Notes: generated from the sequence alone by a model not told the origin. Counted from the stretch's first letter, positions 1-10,355 are shown. The stretch is 64,000 nt of DNA from Enterobacter genomosp. O (GCF_001022965.1 NZ_LECZ01000025.1:1-64000), one strand, 5' to 3'. A program made the numbers and translations.

Positions 1-63
1 AACCGAAAAAGGAAAGCGGTGTGGGGGGCAGGTGCGAATGTTGCTCACCATAAAGTATGTTAA
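1..63 (+). CDS. Possible 3' end of a gene cut by the window edge
   Basis: Frame 1 is open from the left edge to a TAA at 61-63, giving a basic tail that ends AHHKVC. It stops 27 bases before the next start at 91, a spacing typical of a toxin-then-immunity pair. Only 20 codons are visible and another frame is also open here, so this is a weak call; the sequence upstream of the window would decide it. Confidence 0.25.
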   Translation, partial: NRKRKAVWGAGANVAHHKVC

Positions 64-90
64 TCTGCGAGCAGATCTTGGGAGGTTCGA

Positions 91-405
91 ATGCTTTATA
101 GCTGCATGAATAATACAAAATGGAATGAAATCCGGCTGGCAATGTCTGACATGGAATCTCCTCCTTTATGGAAAATCACGTTTCTCAATGGCTATGAATC
201 AGTGGTTGATTACGAGTGGTTTTATCATTTTAGTGAAGGTGGCTATTTGGATATCCAGTACCTTGATGTTTTGACTAAGTCTGTTGAACAGCATGCCACG
301 GTTGGAACTATTCTTCGGGCGATTCATCTCCCTGGCGTTGAGACTTCAACCGGATTTAGGATTTTTGGATACGCAGATTCGGTCAGCAATGTGGATTATC
401 TTTAG
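91..405 (+). CDS. Small acidic protein, immunity-like (DUF6678-like)
   Basis: A 104-residue soluble protein of unknown function. The pattern KWNEIRLAM followed by NGYESV and a GGYLDIQYLD core recalls small immunity-like proteins found beside Rhs and other polymorphic toxins (I think of DUF6678, from memory only). There is no signal peptide or membrane segment. The ATG at 91 is preceded by GGAGG at 81-85, a good ribosome site; an in-frame ATG at 106 is an alternative. The frame open at the left edge ends just upstream, so this could be the cognate immunity gene of a toxin outside the window. The gene is visibly AT-richer than the rut genes downstream. Confidence 0.6.
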   Translation: MLYSCMNNTKWNEIRLAMSDMESPPLWKITFLNGYESVVDYEWFYHFSEGGYLDIQYLDVLTKSVEQHATVGTILRAIHLPGVETSTGFRIFGYADSVSNVDYL

Positions 406-531
406 CTGGACAATATCGTTAAATAGCTAACAGGATAATTTTAGTCTTTACTTAGAATTGGCTTCTGCATCTCGCAGTCTATAGTGTGGATGACGCGTTA
501 CCTGAAAGCTATTAAATCAAAGTCAATATAG

Positions 532-831
532 TCAGGCATCTTCCCACAGCGGCATCAATTCTCCAGGTAATTGTTCCTTATCGAAAACCTCAAACCAATA
601 AACGCCCTCTCCTGGCCCAACAATCGGCATTTCTCCCCACCCCTGATGAAACAATGCAAGATTCCAGTCCGGCTTGAGACGACCTCGCCGTTTAAGTCGC
701 TCACCATTACACGCAGCTACGCGTATTGAGGAAAAGTTAATAAAGAAACTTAACGGCATAGTCTCTTTTTTTGCACGTTGCAATTGCCTTGATATCCAGG
801 CTTGGTTATGTTTGCGTAGTTTTTGTCTCAT
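532..831 (-). CDS. Hypothetical protein, 99 residues
   Basis: I do not recognise this protein. The first 25 residues are strongly basic (RQKLRKHNQAW, then QLQRAKKE), and the C-terminal half is Trp/Gly/Pro-rich (FHQGWGEMPIVGPGEGVYWFEVFD), a style seen in small accessory-island proteins. The start has AAAGG 7 bases upstream. It is transcribed opposite to the gene at 91-405 and lies in the same AT-rich segment, so it belongs to the accessory block rather than to the rut backbone. The frame is intact, but whether it is expressed cannot be judged. Confidence 0.5.
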   Translation of the reverse strand: MRQKLRKHNQAWISRQLQRAKKETMPLSFFINFSSIRVAACNGERLKRRGRLKPDWNLALFHQGWGEMPIVGPGEGVYWFEVFDKEQLPGELMPLWEDA

Positions 832-933
832 TTGCTACCTTTCTGATTCGGCTCACTTATCAATCAATTTGTAATCTGACACCAAGTTTTGTACAAGAAT
901 GTGCGCTCCTCGCTCAGGGCAGATCTATCACCC

Positions 934-1530
934 TTACTGTGATGCCATTGAGTCAGATGAAGACGCTAAAACCTGTATCCAATCAGGATTGCTTAGTATC
1001 CGATAGAAGGGAAATAAACGTTCTTTAATATGTGCTAAAAGTTGATCCTCGCTCATTTCAGATGCTCTGGAGCTGAAAACAGGGATTGCTTCATCATAGA
1101 GTTCCCAATATAAATTGGATAGTGTGTATGTTATGCAAGCAAAGGCTCGTGGAGGATAGTCTAAAAAATAATGAGTGAAAAATGAAAGCCTACATTCGAC
1201 TTCCTGTGCCGATGATGCCGCTATTAATTTTTCCAATTGCACGCGGAGCCACACCAGAGCACTATAGCGTTCTGATGGTTCTTGAAAACTCAATTCCTTT
1301 TTGTAAATAAGCAAGTACTTCTCGACTTCATAAGAATCTATCTTTGAATCAAGACCCAGTGATGCAATTATAAGAAGGGTTTCAGAGTCTGCACCCGCTA
1401 TCACCTCTCTTTCAGCCCAACAAACTACAGCCTGACAAAATTCATCTGAACTGAACACGTTAAATGTATCACTAAACTTTTTTAAACAAAGAAGTTCCTT
1501 GAAATTATATTTGTAATCTGAATTTTCCAT
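934..1530 (-). CDS. Hypothetical protein, possible immunity protein
   Basis: A 198-residue soluble, largely helical, acidic protein without signal peptide. I recognise no catalytic motif. The stretch CQAVVCWAEREVIAGADSE followed by LLIIASLGLDSKIDSYEVEKYL has the look of an all-helical immunity protein. The frame also opens six bases earlier at a TTG (1536), but the ATG at 1530 is the more usual start; no strong Shine-Dalgarno is visible. It sits in the same strand orientation as the gene at 532-831 and could form an operon with it (about 100 bases apart). Function is inferred only from context. Confidence 0.5.
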   Translation of the reverse strand: MENSDYKYNFKELLCLKKFSDTFNVFSSDEFCQAVVCWAEREVIAGADSETLLIIASLGLDSKIDSYEVEKYLLIYKKELSFQEPSERYSALVWLRVQLEKLIAASSAQEVECRLSFFTHYFLDYPPRAFACITYTLSNLYWELYDEAIPVFSSRASEMSEDQLLAHIKERLFPFYRILSNPDWIQVLASSSDSMASQ

Positions 1531-1580
1531 CTTCAATACCGGTTAGAAATTTTATGGTGTATGTTAACATCATATAAGAT

Positions 1581-2182
1581 ATGACGGGCGAAATGAGCAT
1601 AACGTATTGCTACTCTGAAAGGAAACTACCTCCAATCCCACGACCACGACCAGAAAGAAGCTTAACATCATTTAAAGCAGCATATTGTCAGCTTCAAATG
1701 TGACAGGTACGTTCTAATGCCAGCTCCTCACTCATAAGGGACAGCCATACGGTAAGTATCTGATGTTGCATATGGTAGATCTGTTTCAAGCAGAGCAACG
1801 GTATTGTAACAAAAAAACCGGTAGCCCTGTGCAATTTGAGATAACCAAAGAGACAAGAGATACTGTTGATGCTTTGATAAAGCTTGGCAATTTGCATAGT
1901 AAAGACTTCTTGTTTCGGTCTCGAGTTGGAACGAACCGGCACATATCAACCCGGCAGTACAACCGAATTTTTCATGAGTGGGTAGAAAAGCTTGGTCTCG
2001 AAGATTCGCTTTACAGCACACACTCCTTGAGAAGAACAAAACCTTACCTGATATACAAGAAAACCAAGAATCTCCGGGTGATCCAACTTCTGTTGGGTCA
2101 TAAGAAACTGGAAAGCACAGTCCGTTATCTGGGCATTGAAGTTGATGATGCGTTAGAGATCGCTGAATCGATTGAAGTCTAA
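1581..2182 (+). pseudogene. Tyrosine recombinase/integrase, broken by a stop and a frameshift
   Basis: The intact part (about 1763-2182) is the C-terminal catalytic domain of a phage-type tyrosine recombinase: HSLRR supplies the HxxR motif, LLGHKKLESTVRYL contains the GH motif and the nucleophile Tyr. The N-terminal part is recognisable in another frame from ATG 1581 (KLPPIPRPRPERS..., then KAAYCQLQM), but it hits a TGA at 1701 and, after about 18 more in-frame codons ending DSHTVS, must shift frame near 1755 to join the C-terminal part. The region with the first catalytic Arg is garbled. I read this as an inactive integrase remnant. Confidence 0.7.
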
Positions 2183-2184
2183 TT

Positions 2185-2310
2185 TACCGAGAAAACGCTG
2201 CTGAAAACCTAGCAGGGTTAAGGCACATGGCGCTTAACATGCTCAGAGCCGAACCAACCAAGATTAGCGTGCCGATGAAACAGAAACGCTACATGATGAA
2301 ACCCATTTTC
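2185..2310 (+). mobile_element. C-terminal remnant of an ISAs1-family (H-repeat) transposase
   Basis: In the frame of ATG 2227 but extending upstream of it, the sequence reads ENAAENLAGLRHMALNMLRA and continues to KQKRYMM, which is the typical C-terminal end of ISAs1/H-repeat-associated transposases. It has no transposase start, no DDE core and no visible terminal repeat, and begins directly after the integrase stop at 2182. H-repeats classically accompany Rhs elements, which supports an Rhs-type origin for this segment. Confidence 0.6.
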
Positions 2311-2499
2311 TTGGAGCTCCCGTATTTTGGTTGGGCATTTGAATTAACGGTGTTTTTTGTGGTATGGGGACTGCCTGCTCTGGCTTTTCTTCTTTTGGTT
2401 TTTATGGTTTTCAAATACGGGTCCAGACTTGGGAAAATGTCACTAGCAGCGTTTATTTGTCTGGTTGCGGTTGTTTTATATAGGGTATTTTCGAACTGA
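2293..2499 (+). CDS. Small membrane protein, about 68 residues
   Basis: Two hydrophobic segments are visible, one around residues 12-40 (FELTVFFVVWGLPALAFLLL) and one near the C-terminus (AAFICLVAVVLYRVF), suggesting a two-helix inner-membrane protein of unknown function. The frame opens upstream into the transposase remnant, so the true start may be ATG 2293/2296 or ATG 2227, the latter giving a protein with a transposase-derived N-terminus of about 22 residues. No convincing ribosome site was seen for either. It is convergent with the membrane protein gene at 2656-3729. Confidence 0.4.
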   Translation: MMKPIFLELPYFGWAFELTVFFVVWGLPALAFLLLVFMVFKYGSRLGKMSLAAFICLVAVVLYRVFSN

Positions 2500-2655
2500 T
2501 ATGTTATCAGTCCCAGTGGATATAAAATACTGTATGTCCAAGTGATTGCGGGGAATTAAAAGAGTGAGGAAAAGACGGCTGGTGCGGCTCGATGGCTGCA
2601 TCCAGCTCTTATCGGAAGTGCGTCTGGCGGGATCGCATGATAGATGAATTTTTAA

Positions 2656-3729
2656 TCAACACTGCGAGTAGTGGTTATACATATCCTGTCCTCCCTTCTG
2701 CACTACTTTGAAAACATTACCCGGTTCATTACAACAACGACTTTCGTAAAAGTTATCCGTTGTTATATTATGTAAACAGATAAGACGTGTTCCATAAGTA
2801 ATATCTTCGCGATCACGAGGAATTACTTCGTATTCCGGTCCATACCAATATAGTTTGGCTTTATCGCCCTTTGCAATAAATGGAGCGGGCTCACCAGAAG
2901 CCTCCTTATACTCAAATGTAAATTTTTCTCCATCACAAACCATATTCACCATGCATTTTGTATAGCTTGTACTATAAGATAAGTCTGATCCAGTATTGGA
3001 CTCGTATACAGTTACATTTCTTCTCTCCCGGTATACAGAGTCTATGGTGACTATTCTTCGGTTGAGCTCCTTAGGTAATCTTAGGCTTAGCTCATAATCT
3101 TGTTCATGCTGGCAACTTGATGGTAAGTTTGTAAAAGAGGAAAATAAACCTTTTTCTTGCATAAGGTTTTTTCGCATCAAATCTCGAAATTGGATGAATT
3201 CAACTGAGTATGTATGACAAAAATCAAGGAGTGTCAGGATAAAACCAAACAAGCTCAGTAATAAAAATGGGACATAACATACAAATATGTCAGTGCTAGA
3301 TGAGTAATACGCACCTATAGAAAGTGAAAATAAAATCAGACCAAGTAATACAGCTAAAGATGCAGAGTTTCCACGATTTCCTTCAGTGTCCATCATTCTG
3401 AACTCGATGCAATCGCAATCTCCTAGCCAACATATCCTATAGCTATTAGGTGATATTTTATATACAATGATATAAAGATCTCTGTTTTTGGGAATGCATT
3501 CAATGGAATTAAAATTTGGTGTGACTGGTCTCAGATCGTAGTAACTTAAATAATAGTAGAACTCATTGTAGGTGATTCTTACATATGAGGCATTGTTACC
3601 TTTCTCATCACACATTCTGTCGATTTTTACTTTGTCAAAAGGCAACCTGAGGCACTTGTACATATCTTTGCGACCTAAATTATGTTGGATGTTTATGTCG
3701 TGGCACAAATTATAGAAGAAATAGTTCAT
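2656..3729 (-). CDS. Hypothetical membrane protein with two central transmembrane helices
   Basis: A 357-residue protein with no family I can name. The N-terminal ~115 residues are soluble and Tyr/Cys-rich. Two hydrophobic helices follow at about residues 121-143 (SASLAVLLGLILFSLSIG) and 148-171 (IFVCYVPFLLLSLFGFIL), then a ~180-residue soluble C-terminal part. Cysteines are unusually frequent (for example WLGDCDC, SRCCNE). Codon use is AT-rich, unlike the rut genes. Such orphan membrane proteins are common among immunity or accessory genes behind polymorphic toxin loci, but that role is only inferred. The start has no strong Shine-Dalgarno. Confidence 0.55.
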   Translation of the reverse strand: MNYFFYNLCHDINIQHNLGRKDMYKCLRLPFDKVKIDRMCDEKGNNASYVRITYNEFYYYLSYYDLRPVTPNFNSIECIPKNRDLYIIVYKISPNSYRICWLGDCDCIEFRMMDTEGNRGNSASLAVLLGLILFSLSIGAYYSSSTDIFVCYVPFLLLSLFGFILTLLDFCHTYSVEFIQFRDLMRKNLMQEKGLFSSFTNLPSSCQHEQDYELSLRLPKELNRRIVTIDSVYRERRNVTVYESNTGSDLSYSTSYTKCMVNMVCDGEKFTFEYKEASGEPAPFIAKGDKAKLYWYGPEYEVIPRDREDITYGTRLICLHNITTDNFYESRCCNEPGNVFKVVQKGGQDMYNHYSQC

Positions 3730-3761
3730 GAAAACAATTCATACATTTTATGTATAAACCT

Positions 3762-3986
3762 ATGAAATATATTCGAAAGGTGAATTTTCCATTACCAGAA
3801 AATTGGACAGAACAACCTGAACGTCCAAGCTGGTAATTGCTTCGATCCGTTGAACTCACAGCCAGCAGCGGGCTTTTAGTTGTTGTCAATGGGATGGTAT
3901 TTCAGCAAAATGAGGTTGCCTTTAAGCATGACCATTTTTTTATGCAGTCTCCAACTATTAAATCTAGCTCCGGCAGGGGTTACTAA
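3762..3986 (+). pseudogene. 75-codon frame interrupted by an in-frame TAA
   Basis: From ATG 3762 the frame reads KYIRKVNFPLPENW, then EQPERPSW, and meets TAA at 3834-3836. The same frame then stays open for another 49 codons (LLRSVELTASSGLLVVVNGM and onward) to TAA 3984-3986. The region is therefore either a short peptide gene or the remains of a small gene inactivated by a nonsense mutation. I cannot assign a family. Confidence 0.3.
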
Positions 3987-4018
3987 CTCACAGAATAAAG
4001 GATGTACGGGATCGGATT

Positions 4019-4498
4019 ATGCGTAATCATCAACTGAATAAGCCCCGTAAACTGTATCGCAGCGTCAACACGACTACGCGGCACCATTCTAATAATCCAG
4101 GTGCTGAGTATCGCTGGGAACGTAATCGTAAAAGAGTCGGGGATGAACTACTGGCCAAGCGCGAGTCAATGCATGGCGGACAGAAGCGTGGCCGAGACTA
4201 CACACCATTGTTTTATTTTCTGATCAAAAAGATTGGCAAACCGTGGAATGAAATATTCAGCGAAGTCTGTGGACGTCTTGATACCACCGAGCCTGTATTC
4301 TGGTTGGTCGCGCTACATGAGCATCAGCGAAGGGATTTAGTCTGCATTGGCGAAAGCAGTTTTTATCCAGGTCTGTTTGTTGATGAGAATGGAATTCTGC
4401 AACAGGTAAATACTTCAATTACGATAAAGGACGTTAAGGTGACTTGCCGCTGCTGTACACACACTTATATTGGAGAATCTGTACCCTGGATAGATTGA
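4019..4498 (+). CDS. Hypothetical protein with CxCC motif
   Basis: A 159-residue protein with a basic N-terminal third (RKLYRSVNTTTRHH, RWERNRKRVGDELLAKRES) and a folded region containing YTPLFYFLIKKIGKPWNEIF. It ends with CRCCTHTYIG, which could be half of a zinc site. I have the impression that relatives occur near Rhs or mobile loci in gamma-proteobacteria, but I cannot name the family. No signal peptide or membrane segment. AAAGGA at 3997-4002 is rather far from the ATG. It is the last gene of the AT-rich segment before the rut operon. Confidence 0.55.
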   Translation: MRNHQLNKPRKLYRSVNTTTRHHSNNPGAEYRWERNRKRVGDELLAKRESMHGGQKRGRDYTPLFYFLIKKIGKPWNEIFSEVCGRLDTTEPVFWLVALHEHQRRDLVCIGESSFYPGLFVDENGILQQVNTSITIKDVKVTCRCCTHTYIGESVPWID

Positions 4499-4732
4499 AT
4501 AACAACACCTCTTATCCTGCCACGGGCGCGGCCCTCATCAGCAACGAGAGCGATTGCAAACTTCCGCCCTTCGCTCACTACGAACCTTGCTAAGCATGAA
4601 TTTCTTATGTGTCCAGGCGCGGAAGTAGCTAACAACAATCTGTGTGGTTCAACGGGGGACAGGTCAGCTGCATTACCCTCACCACCCCTGCACCGCCATC
4701 GCGCACCGTTGCCTGCTTTGCATGCATTTCTT

Positions 4733-4748
4733 TTGACCATGTAGTCCA
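4733..4748 (+). promoter_or_regulatory. RutR-type operator upstream of rutA
   Basis: TTGACCATGTAGTCCA matches the RutR palindrome TTGACCA-N2-TGGTCAA at 7/7 positions in the left half and 5/7 in the right half. It lies about 65 bases upstream of the sigma-54 promoter of rutA, where RutR would act. No rutR is present in the 418-bp gap (4499-4916), which otherwise shows only this site, the promoter and weak half-sites resembling NtrC boxes near 4690. Confidence 0.65.
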
Positions 4749-4812
4749 CTTTATTTGCACTCAACTCGCCAACATCGCGCTAACACATTAACAACAAAGC
4801 CATTTTAAAAAC

Positions 4813-4828
4813 TGGCATCCGCTTTGCA
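4813..4828 (+). promoter_or_regulatory. Sigma-54 promoter of rutABCDEFG
   Basis: TGGCAT-CCGCT-TTGCA agrees with the -24/-12 consensus TGGCAC-N5-TTGCW with one mismatch and the exact GG-to-GC spacing. It is about 90 bases before the rutA start. The E. coli rut operon is transcribed by sigma-54 with NtrC, so position and function agree. Confidence 0.75.
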
Positions 4829-4916
4829 AAACCCTTTTCACGAGGCTGAACAGGATATGCAGGATGCAGCGCCACGTCTGACTTTCACCCCACACAGAGA
4901 TGAAGAGAGGTTCGTG

Positions 4917-6697
<1,781 letters not shown>

Positions 6698-6708
6698 GGA
6701 GACATCTG

Positions 6709-7095
6709 ATGCCGAAATCCGTGATTATTCCGCCGGGCACCAGCACGCCCATCGCCCCGTTTGTGCCGGGCACCCTCGCCGACGGCGTGGTGTATGTCTC
6801 CGGCACGCTGCCGTTTGATAAAGACAACAACGTGGTGTTTATCAACGACCCAAAGGCGCAAACCCGCCACGTGCTGGAGACGATCAAAACCGTGATCGAA
6901 ACGGCGGGTGGCACGATGGAGGATGTGACCTTCAACAGCATCTTTATCACCGACTGGAAAAACTACGCCGCGATTAACGAAATCTACGCGGAGTTCTTCC
7001 CCGGCGATAAGCCGGCCCGGTTCTGCATTCAGTGCGGGCTGGTGAAGCCTGACGCGCTGGTTGAGATCGCCACCGTTGCGCACATCGCGAAGTGA
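6709..7095 (+). CDS. rutC: RidA-family 3-aminoacrylate deaminase RutC
   Basis: A 128-residue RidA/YjgF-type trimeric protein. RutC is now regarded as the enzyme deaminating 3-aminoacrylate to malonic semialdehyde; earlier work called it an aminoacrylate peracid reductase. Family features are the YVSGTLPFD strand, the mid segment [17 protein letters not shown] and the conserved Arg in [10 protein letters not shown] that binds the carboxylate. A GAGGAG-like site precedes ATG 6709. Third gene of the rut operon, 11 bases after rutB. Confidence 0.96.
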   Translation: MPKSVIIPPGTSTPIAPFVPGTLADGVVYVSGTLPFDKDNNVVFINDPKAQTRHVLETIKTVIETAGGTMEDVTFNSIFITDWKNYAAINEIYAEFFPGDKPARFCIQCGLVKPDALVEIATVAHIAK

Positions 7096-7102
7096 GGCAG
7101 CC

Positions 7103-7903
7103 ATGAAACTCTCCATCTCACCGCCCCCGCATGAGGGTGCGCCCGTGGTGGTCCTGATTGCCGGTCTCGGCGGCAGCGGCAGCTACTGGCTGCCCCAGCT
7201 GGCCGCGCTGGAGCAGGAGTATCAGGTGGTCTGTTATGACCAGCGGGGAACGGGCAATAACCCCGACGCCCTGCCGGAAGGTTACAGCCTTGCCCAGATG
7301 GCAGACGAGCTGGCTCGGGCGCTGACGGATGCCGGGATTAGCCATTATAGCGTCGTGGGCCATGCGCTGGGGGCGCTGGTCGGCCTGCAGCTGGCGCTGG
7401 ATCATCCCGACGCCCTGACCGCGCTGGTGTGCGTCAACGGCTGGTTGACCCTTAACGCGCACACCCGCCGCTGCTTTCAGATCCGCGAGCGCCTGCTGCA
7501 TTCCGGCGGCCCGCAGGCGTGGGTCGAGGCGCAGCCGCTGTTTCTCTACCCGGCAGACTGGATGGCGGCCCGCGCCCCCCGTCTGGAGGCCGAAGAAGCC
7601 CTGGCGCTGGCCCATTTTCAGGGAAAAACCAACCTGCTGCACCGGCTCAGCGCCCTGAAAAAGGCCGACTTCAGCCGCCACGCCGCGCGCGTCCGCTGCC
7701 CGGTGCAGATTATCTGTTCCGCCGACGACATGCTGGTACCGTCCGTCTGCTCGTCCGAGCTGCAGGACGCGATCCCGCACAGCCGCAGCGCGGTGATGCG
7801 CCAGGGCGGGCATGCCTGCAACGTCACCGAGCCGGACACCTTTAACACCCTGCTGCTAAACGGGCTTGCCAGCCTGCTGCACAGCCATGAACACGCTTTA
7901 TAA
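7103..7903 (+). CDS. rutD: Aminoacrylate hydrolase-like protein RutD
   Basis: Alpha/beta-hydrolase fold, 266 residues like E. coli RutD; it is thought to speed conversion of aminoacrylate to malonic semialdehyde. The oxyanion segment GLGGSGSYW and the elbow [11 protein letters not shown] are clear. The elbow has Ala where most family members have the nucleophilic Ser, as in E. coli RutD, so it is not a classical serine hydrolase. The His in [10 protein letters not shown] near the C-terminus is retained. ATG 7103 follows rutC by 7 bases after GAGG; an upstream in-frame ATG inside rutC is not needed. Confidence 0.95.
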   Translation: MKLSISPPPHEGAPVVVLIAGLGGSGSYWLPQLAALEQEYQVVCYDQRGTGNNPDALPEGYSLAQMADELARALTDAGISHYSVVGHALGALVGLQLALDHPDALTALVCVNGWLTLNAHTRRCFQIRERLLHSGGPQAWVEAQPLFLYPADWMAARAPRLEAEEALALAHFQGKTNLLHRLSALKKADFSRHAARVRCPVQIICSADDMLVPSVCSSELQDAIPHSRSAVMRQGGHACNVTEPDTFNTLLLNGLASLLHSHEHAL

Positions 7904-7912
7904 GGAGCTGTA

Positions 7913-8503
7913 ATGAGCGAAGCCATTAATCCTACCGCGCTGGAGACGCTTTTTACCGGCGCACGCACCCATAATGGCTGGCAGGATCTGCCGGTCAGCG
8001 ACGACGCGCTGCGCGAGATCTACGAGTTGATGAAATGGGGGCCAACGTCCGCCAACTGCTCCCCGGCGCGGATAGTGTTTGTGCGAAGCGCGGAGGGAAA
8101 AGAGAAGCTGCGTCCGGCGCTCTCCAGCGGCAACCTGGAGAAAACGCTCACGGCACCGGTTACGGCCATCGTGGCCTGGGACGGCGAATTCTACGAGCGA
8201 CTGCCCGAGCTGTTCCCGCACGGCGATGCCAGAAGCTGGTTTACCAGCAGCCCCGCGCATGCCGAAGAGACGGCCTTTCGCAACAGCTCAATGCAGGCCG
8301 CCTACCTGATCCTCGCCTGCCGCGCCCTGGGGCTGGACACCGGCCCGATGTCGGGCTTTGACCGACAAAAGGTCGACGACGCCTTTTTCACCGGCACAAC
8401 GCTTAAAAGCAATCTGCTGATCAACATTGGCTACGGCGATACAACCAAACTGTACGGACGCCTGCCGCGTCTGGACTTCGACGATGCCTGCGGGCTGGCG
8501 TAA
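7913..8503 (+). CDS. rutE: Malonic semialdehyde reductase RutE
   Basis: Nitroreductase-family FMN protein, 196 residues, that reduces toxic malonic semialdehyde to 3-hydroxypropionate at the end of the Rut pathway. Family signatures are [18 protein letters not shown] (flavin phosphate binding near residues 40-57) and the C-terminal [10 protein letters not shown] region. AAGGAG lies just before the ATG. It follows rutD by 9 bases and precedes rutF by 12 bases. Confidence 0.95.
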   Translation: MSEAINPTALETLFTGARTHNGWQDLPVSDDALREIYELMKWGPTSANCSPARIVFVRSAEGKEKLRPALSSGNLEKTLTAPVTAIVAWDGEFYERLPELFPHGDARSWFTSSPAHAEETAFRNSSMQAAYLILACRALGLDTGPMSGFDRQKVDDAFFTGTTLKSNLLINIGYGDTTKLYGRLPRLDFDDACGLA

Positions 8504-8515
8504 GGGAGGTTAGTG

Positions 8516-9007
8516 ATGACACCGGATAAACAAACCTTTCGCGACGCCATGGCCTGCGTGGGCTCGGCGGTCAATATCATCACCACCGACGGCCCGGCGG
8601 GGCTGGCAGGCTTCACCGCCAGCGCGGTGTGCAGCGTCACGGATTCACCGCCCACTCTGCTGGTGTGCCTGAACCGCAGCGCGTCCGTCTGGCCCACGTT
8701 CAGCGAAAACCGCACGCTGTGCGTGAATACCCTGAGCGCCGGACAGGAGCCGCTCTCAAACCTGTTTGGCGGCAAAACGCCGATGGAAGAACGCTTTGCC
8801 GCCGCCCGCTGGCAGACGGGCGACACGGGCTGCCCGCGGCTGGAGGATGCGCTGGCCTCGTTTGACTGCCGCATCAGCCAGGTGGTCAGCGTCGGTACCC
8901 ATGACATTCTGTTTTGCGACATCGTTTCGATTATTCGCCACCCGGCACCGCAGGGGCTGGTGTGGTTTGACCGTGGCTACCACGCGCTCATGCGACCCGC
9001 CTGTTAA
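8516..9007 (+). CDS. rutF: NADH:flavin reductase RutF
   Basis: Short-chain flavin reductase (HpaC-like), about 163 residues, supplying reduced FMN to RutA. Recognisable elements are [19 protein letters not shown] at the N-terminus, [21 protein letters not shown] and the C-terminal [16 protein letters not shown] at 8513 also opens the frame, but GGAGG at 8505-8509 sits 6 bases from ATG 8516 and only 3 from the GTG, so the ATG is preferred. Sixth gene of the rut operon. Confidence 0.95.
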   Translation: MTPDKQTFRDAMACVGSAVNIITTDGPAGLAGFTASAVCSVTDSPPTLLVCLNRSASVWPTFSENRTLCVNTLSAGQEPLSNLFGGKTPMEERFAAARWQTGDTGCPRLEDALASFDCRISQVVSVGTHDILFCDIVSIIRHPAPQGLVWFDRGYHALMRPAC

Positions 9008-9028
9008 CCCGCCTTAAGGAGACAGACC

Positions 9029-10345
9029 ATGTTCGGATTTCCCCACTGGCAGTTGAAATCGACCTCCACAGACGCAGGCGTGGTCGCGCCGGATGAGCGG
9101 CTCCCGCTCGGACAAACCCTGGTCATGGGCGTGCAGCACGCGGTCGCCATGTTTGGCGCCACGGTGCTGATGCCGATGCTGATGGGGCTGGATCCCAACC
9201 TCTCGATTCTGATGTCCGGCATCGGCACGCTGCTGTTCTTTTTTGTCACCGGCGGGCGCGTGCCCAGCTATCTTGGCTCCAGCGCCGCCTTTGTCGGCGT
9301 GGTGATTGCCACCACCGGGTTTACCGGCCAGGGGCTTAACCCTAACCTGAGCGTGGCCCTCGGCGGCATCATCGCCTGCGGCCTGGTGTACACCCTGATT
9401 GGCCTGGTGGTGATGAAGATCGGCACGCGCTGGATCGAACGCATGATGCCCCCGGTCGTGACCGGCGCCGTGGTGATGGCGATAGGCCTGAACCTCGCGC
9501 CGATTGCGGTCAGAAGCGTCTCCGCCTCGCCGTTTGAAAGCTGGATGGCGGTGATCACCGTGCTGTGCATCGGCCTGGTGGCGGTCTTTACGCGGGGGAT
9601 GATCCAGCGGCTGTTGATTCTTGTCGGGCTGATCGTTGCCTGTCTGGCTTATGCCCTGCTGGCGAACGTTTTTGGCCTCGGCAAGCCGGTTGATTTTACG
9701 CTGCTTCATCAGGCCGCCTGGTTCGGCCTGCCGAAGATCACCTCCCCCACCTTCAACACGCAGGCAATGATGCTTATCGCGCCCGTCGCCGTTATCCTGG
9801 TGGCGGAAAACCTGGGCCACCTGAAGGCCGTAGCGGGCATGACCGGGCGCAGCATGGACCCGTACATGGGCCGCGCGTTTGTCGGTGACGGTCTGGCGAC
9901 CATGCTCTCCGGCTCCGTGGGCGGCAGCGGCGTCACCACCTATGCCGAAAATATCGGCGTGATGGCGGTGACCAAGGTCTACTCGACGCTGGTGTTTGTG
10001 GCGGCGGCGGTGATGGCGATGCTGCTCGGCTTCTCACCGAAGTTTGGCGCGCTGATCCACACCATTCCGTCGCCGGTTATCGGCGGCGCATCGATTGTGG
10101 TGTTTGGGCTGATCGCCGTGGCCGGGGCGCGCATCTGGGTGCAGCACCGCGTCGATCTCAGCCAGAACAGCAACCTGATCATGGTGGCGGTCACGCTGGT
10201 GCTGGGCGCAGGCGATTTTGCCCTGACGCTGGGCGGATTCACGATTGGCGGGATTGGCACGGCGACCTTTGGGGCAATTCTGCTTAACGCCCTGCTGAGC
10301 CGCCAGAAAGGAGATGAAGCGCAAGCGGAGGCCATCACCCCCTGA
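9029..10345 (+). CDS. rutG: Uracil/xanthine-family permease RutG
   Basis: NCS2-family nucleobase transporter of 438 residues with about 12-14 membrane segments, importing uracil (and probably thymine) across the inner membrane. The N-terminal QTLVMGVQHAVAMFGATVL and the substrate-site region LVAENLGHLKAVAGMTG are typical of UraA/RutG. AAGGAG precedes the ATG. Last gene of the rut operon, followed by a REP element rather than a clear intrinsic terminator. Confidence 0.95.
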   Translation: MFGFPHWQLKSTSTDAGVVAPDERLPLGQTLVMGVQHAVAMFGATVLMPMLMGLDPNLSILMSGIGTLLFFFVTGGRVPSYLGSSAAFVGVVIATTGFTGQGLNPNLSVALGGIIACGLVYTLIGLVVMKIGTRWIERMMPPVVTGAVVMAIGLNLAPIAVRSVSASPFESWMAVITVLCIGLVAVFTRGMIQRLLILVGLIVACLAYALLANVFGLGKPVDFTLLHQAAWFGLPKITSPTFNTQAMMLIAPVAVILVAENLGHLKAVAGMTGRSMDPYMGRAFVGDGLATMLSGSVGGSGVTTYAENIGVMAVTKVYSTLVFVAAAVMAMLLGFSPKFGALIHTIPSPVIGGASIVVFGLIAVAGARIWVQHRVDLSQNSNLIMVAVTLVLGAGDFALTLGGFTIGGIGTATFGAILLNALLSRQKGDEAQAEAITP

Positions 10346-10355
10346 ACCTGAAATA

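Noticed and set aside
4689-4715. GCACC half-sites near 4690-4713 as NtrC enhancers of rutA
   Set aside because: The left half fits but the right halves deviate at two or more positions; too weak to call.
4824-4916. Possible N-terminal extension of RutA from ATG 4824
   Set aside because: The codon lies inside the sigma-54 -12 element, and ATG 4917 with GAGAGG gives the 363-residue length of E. coli RutA.
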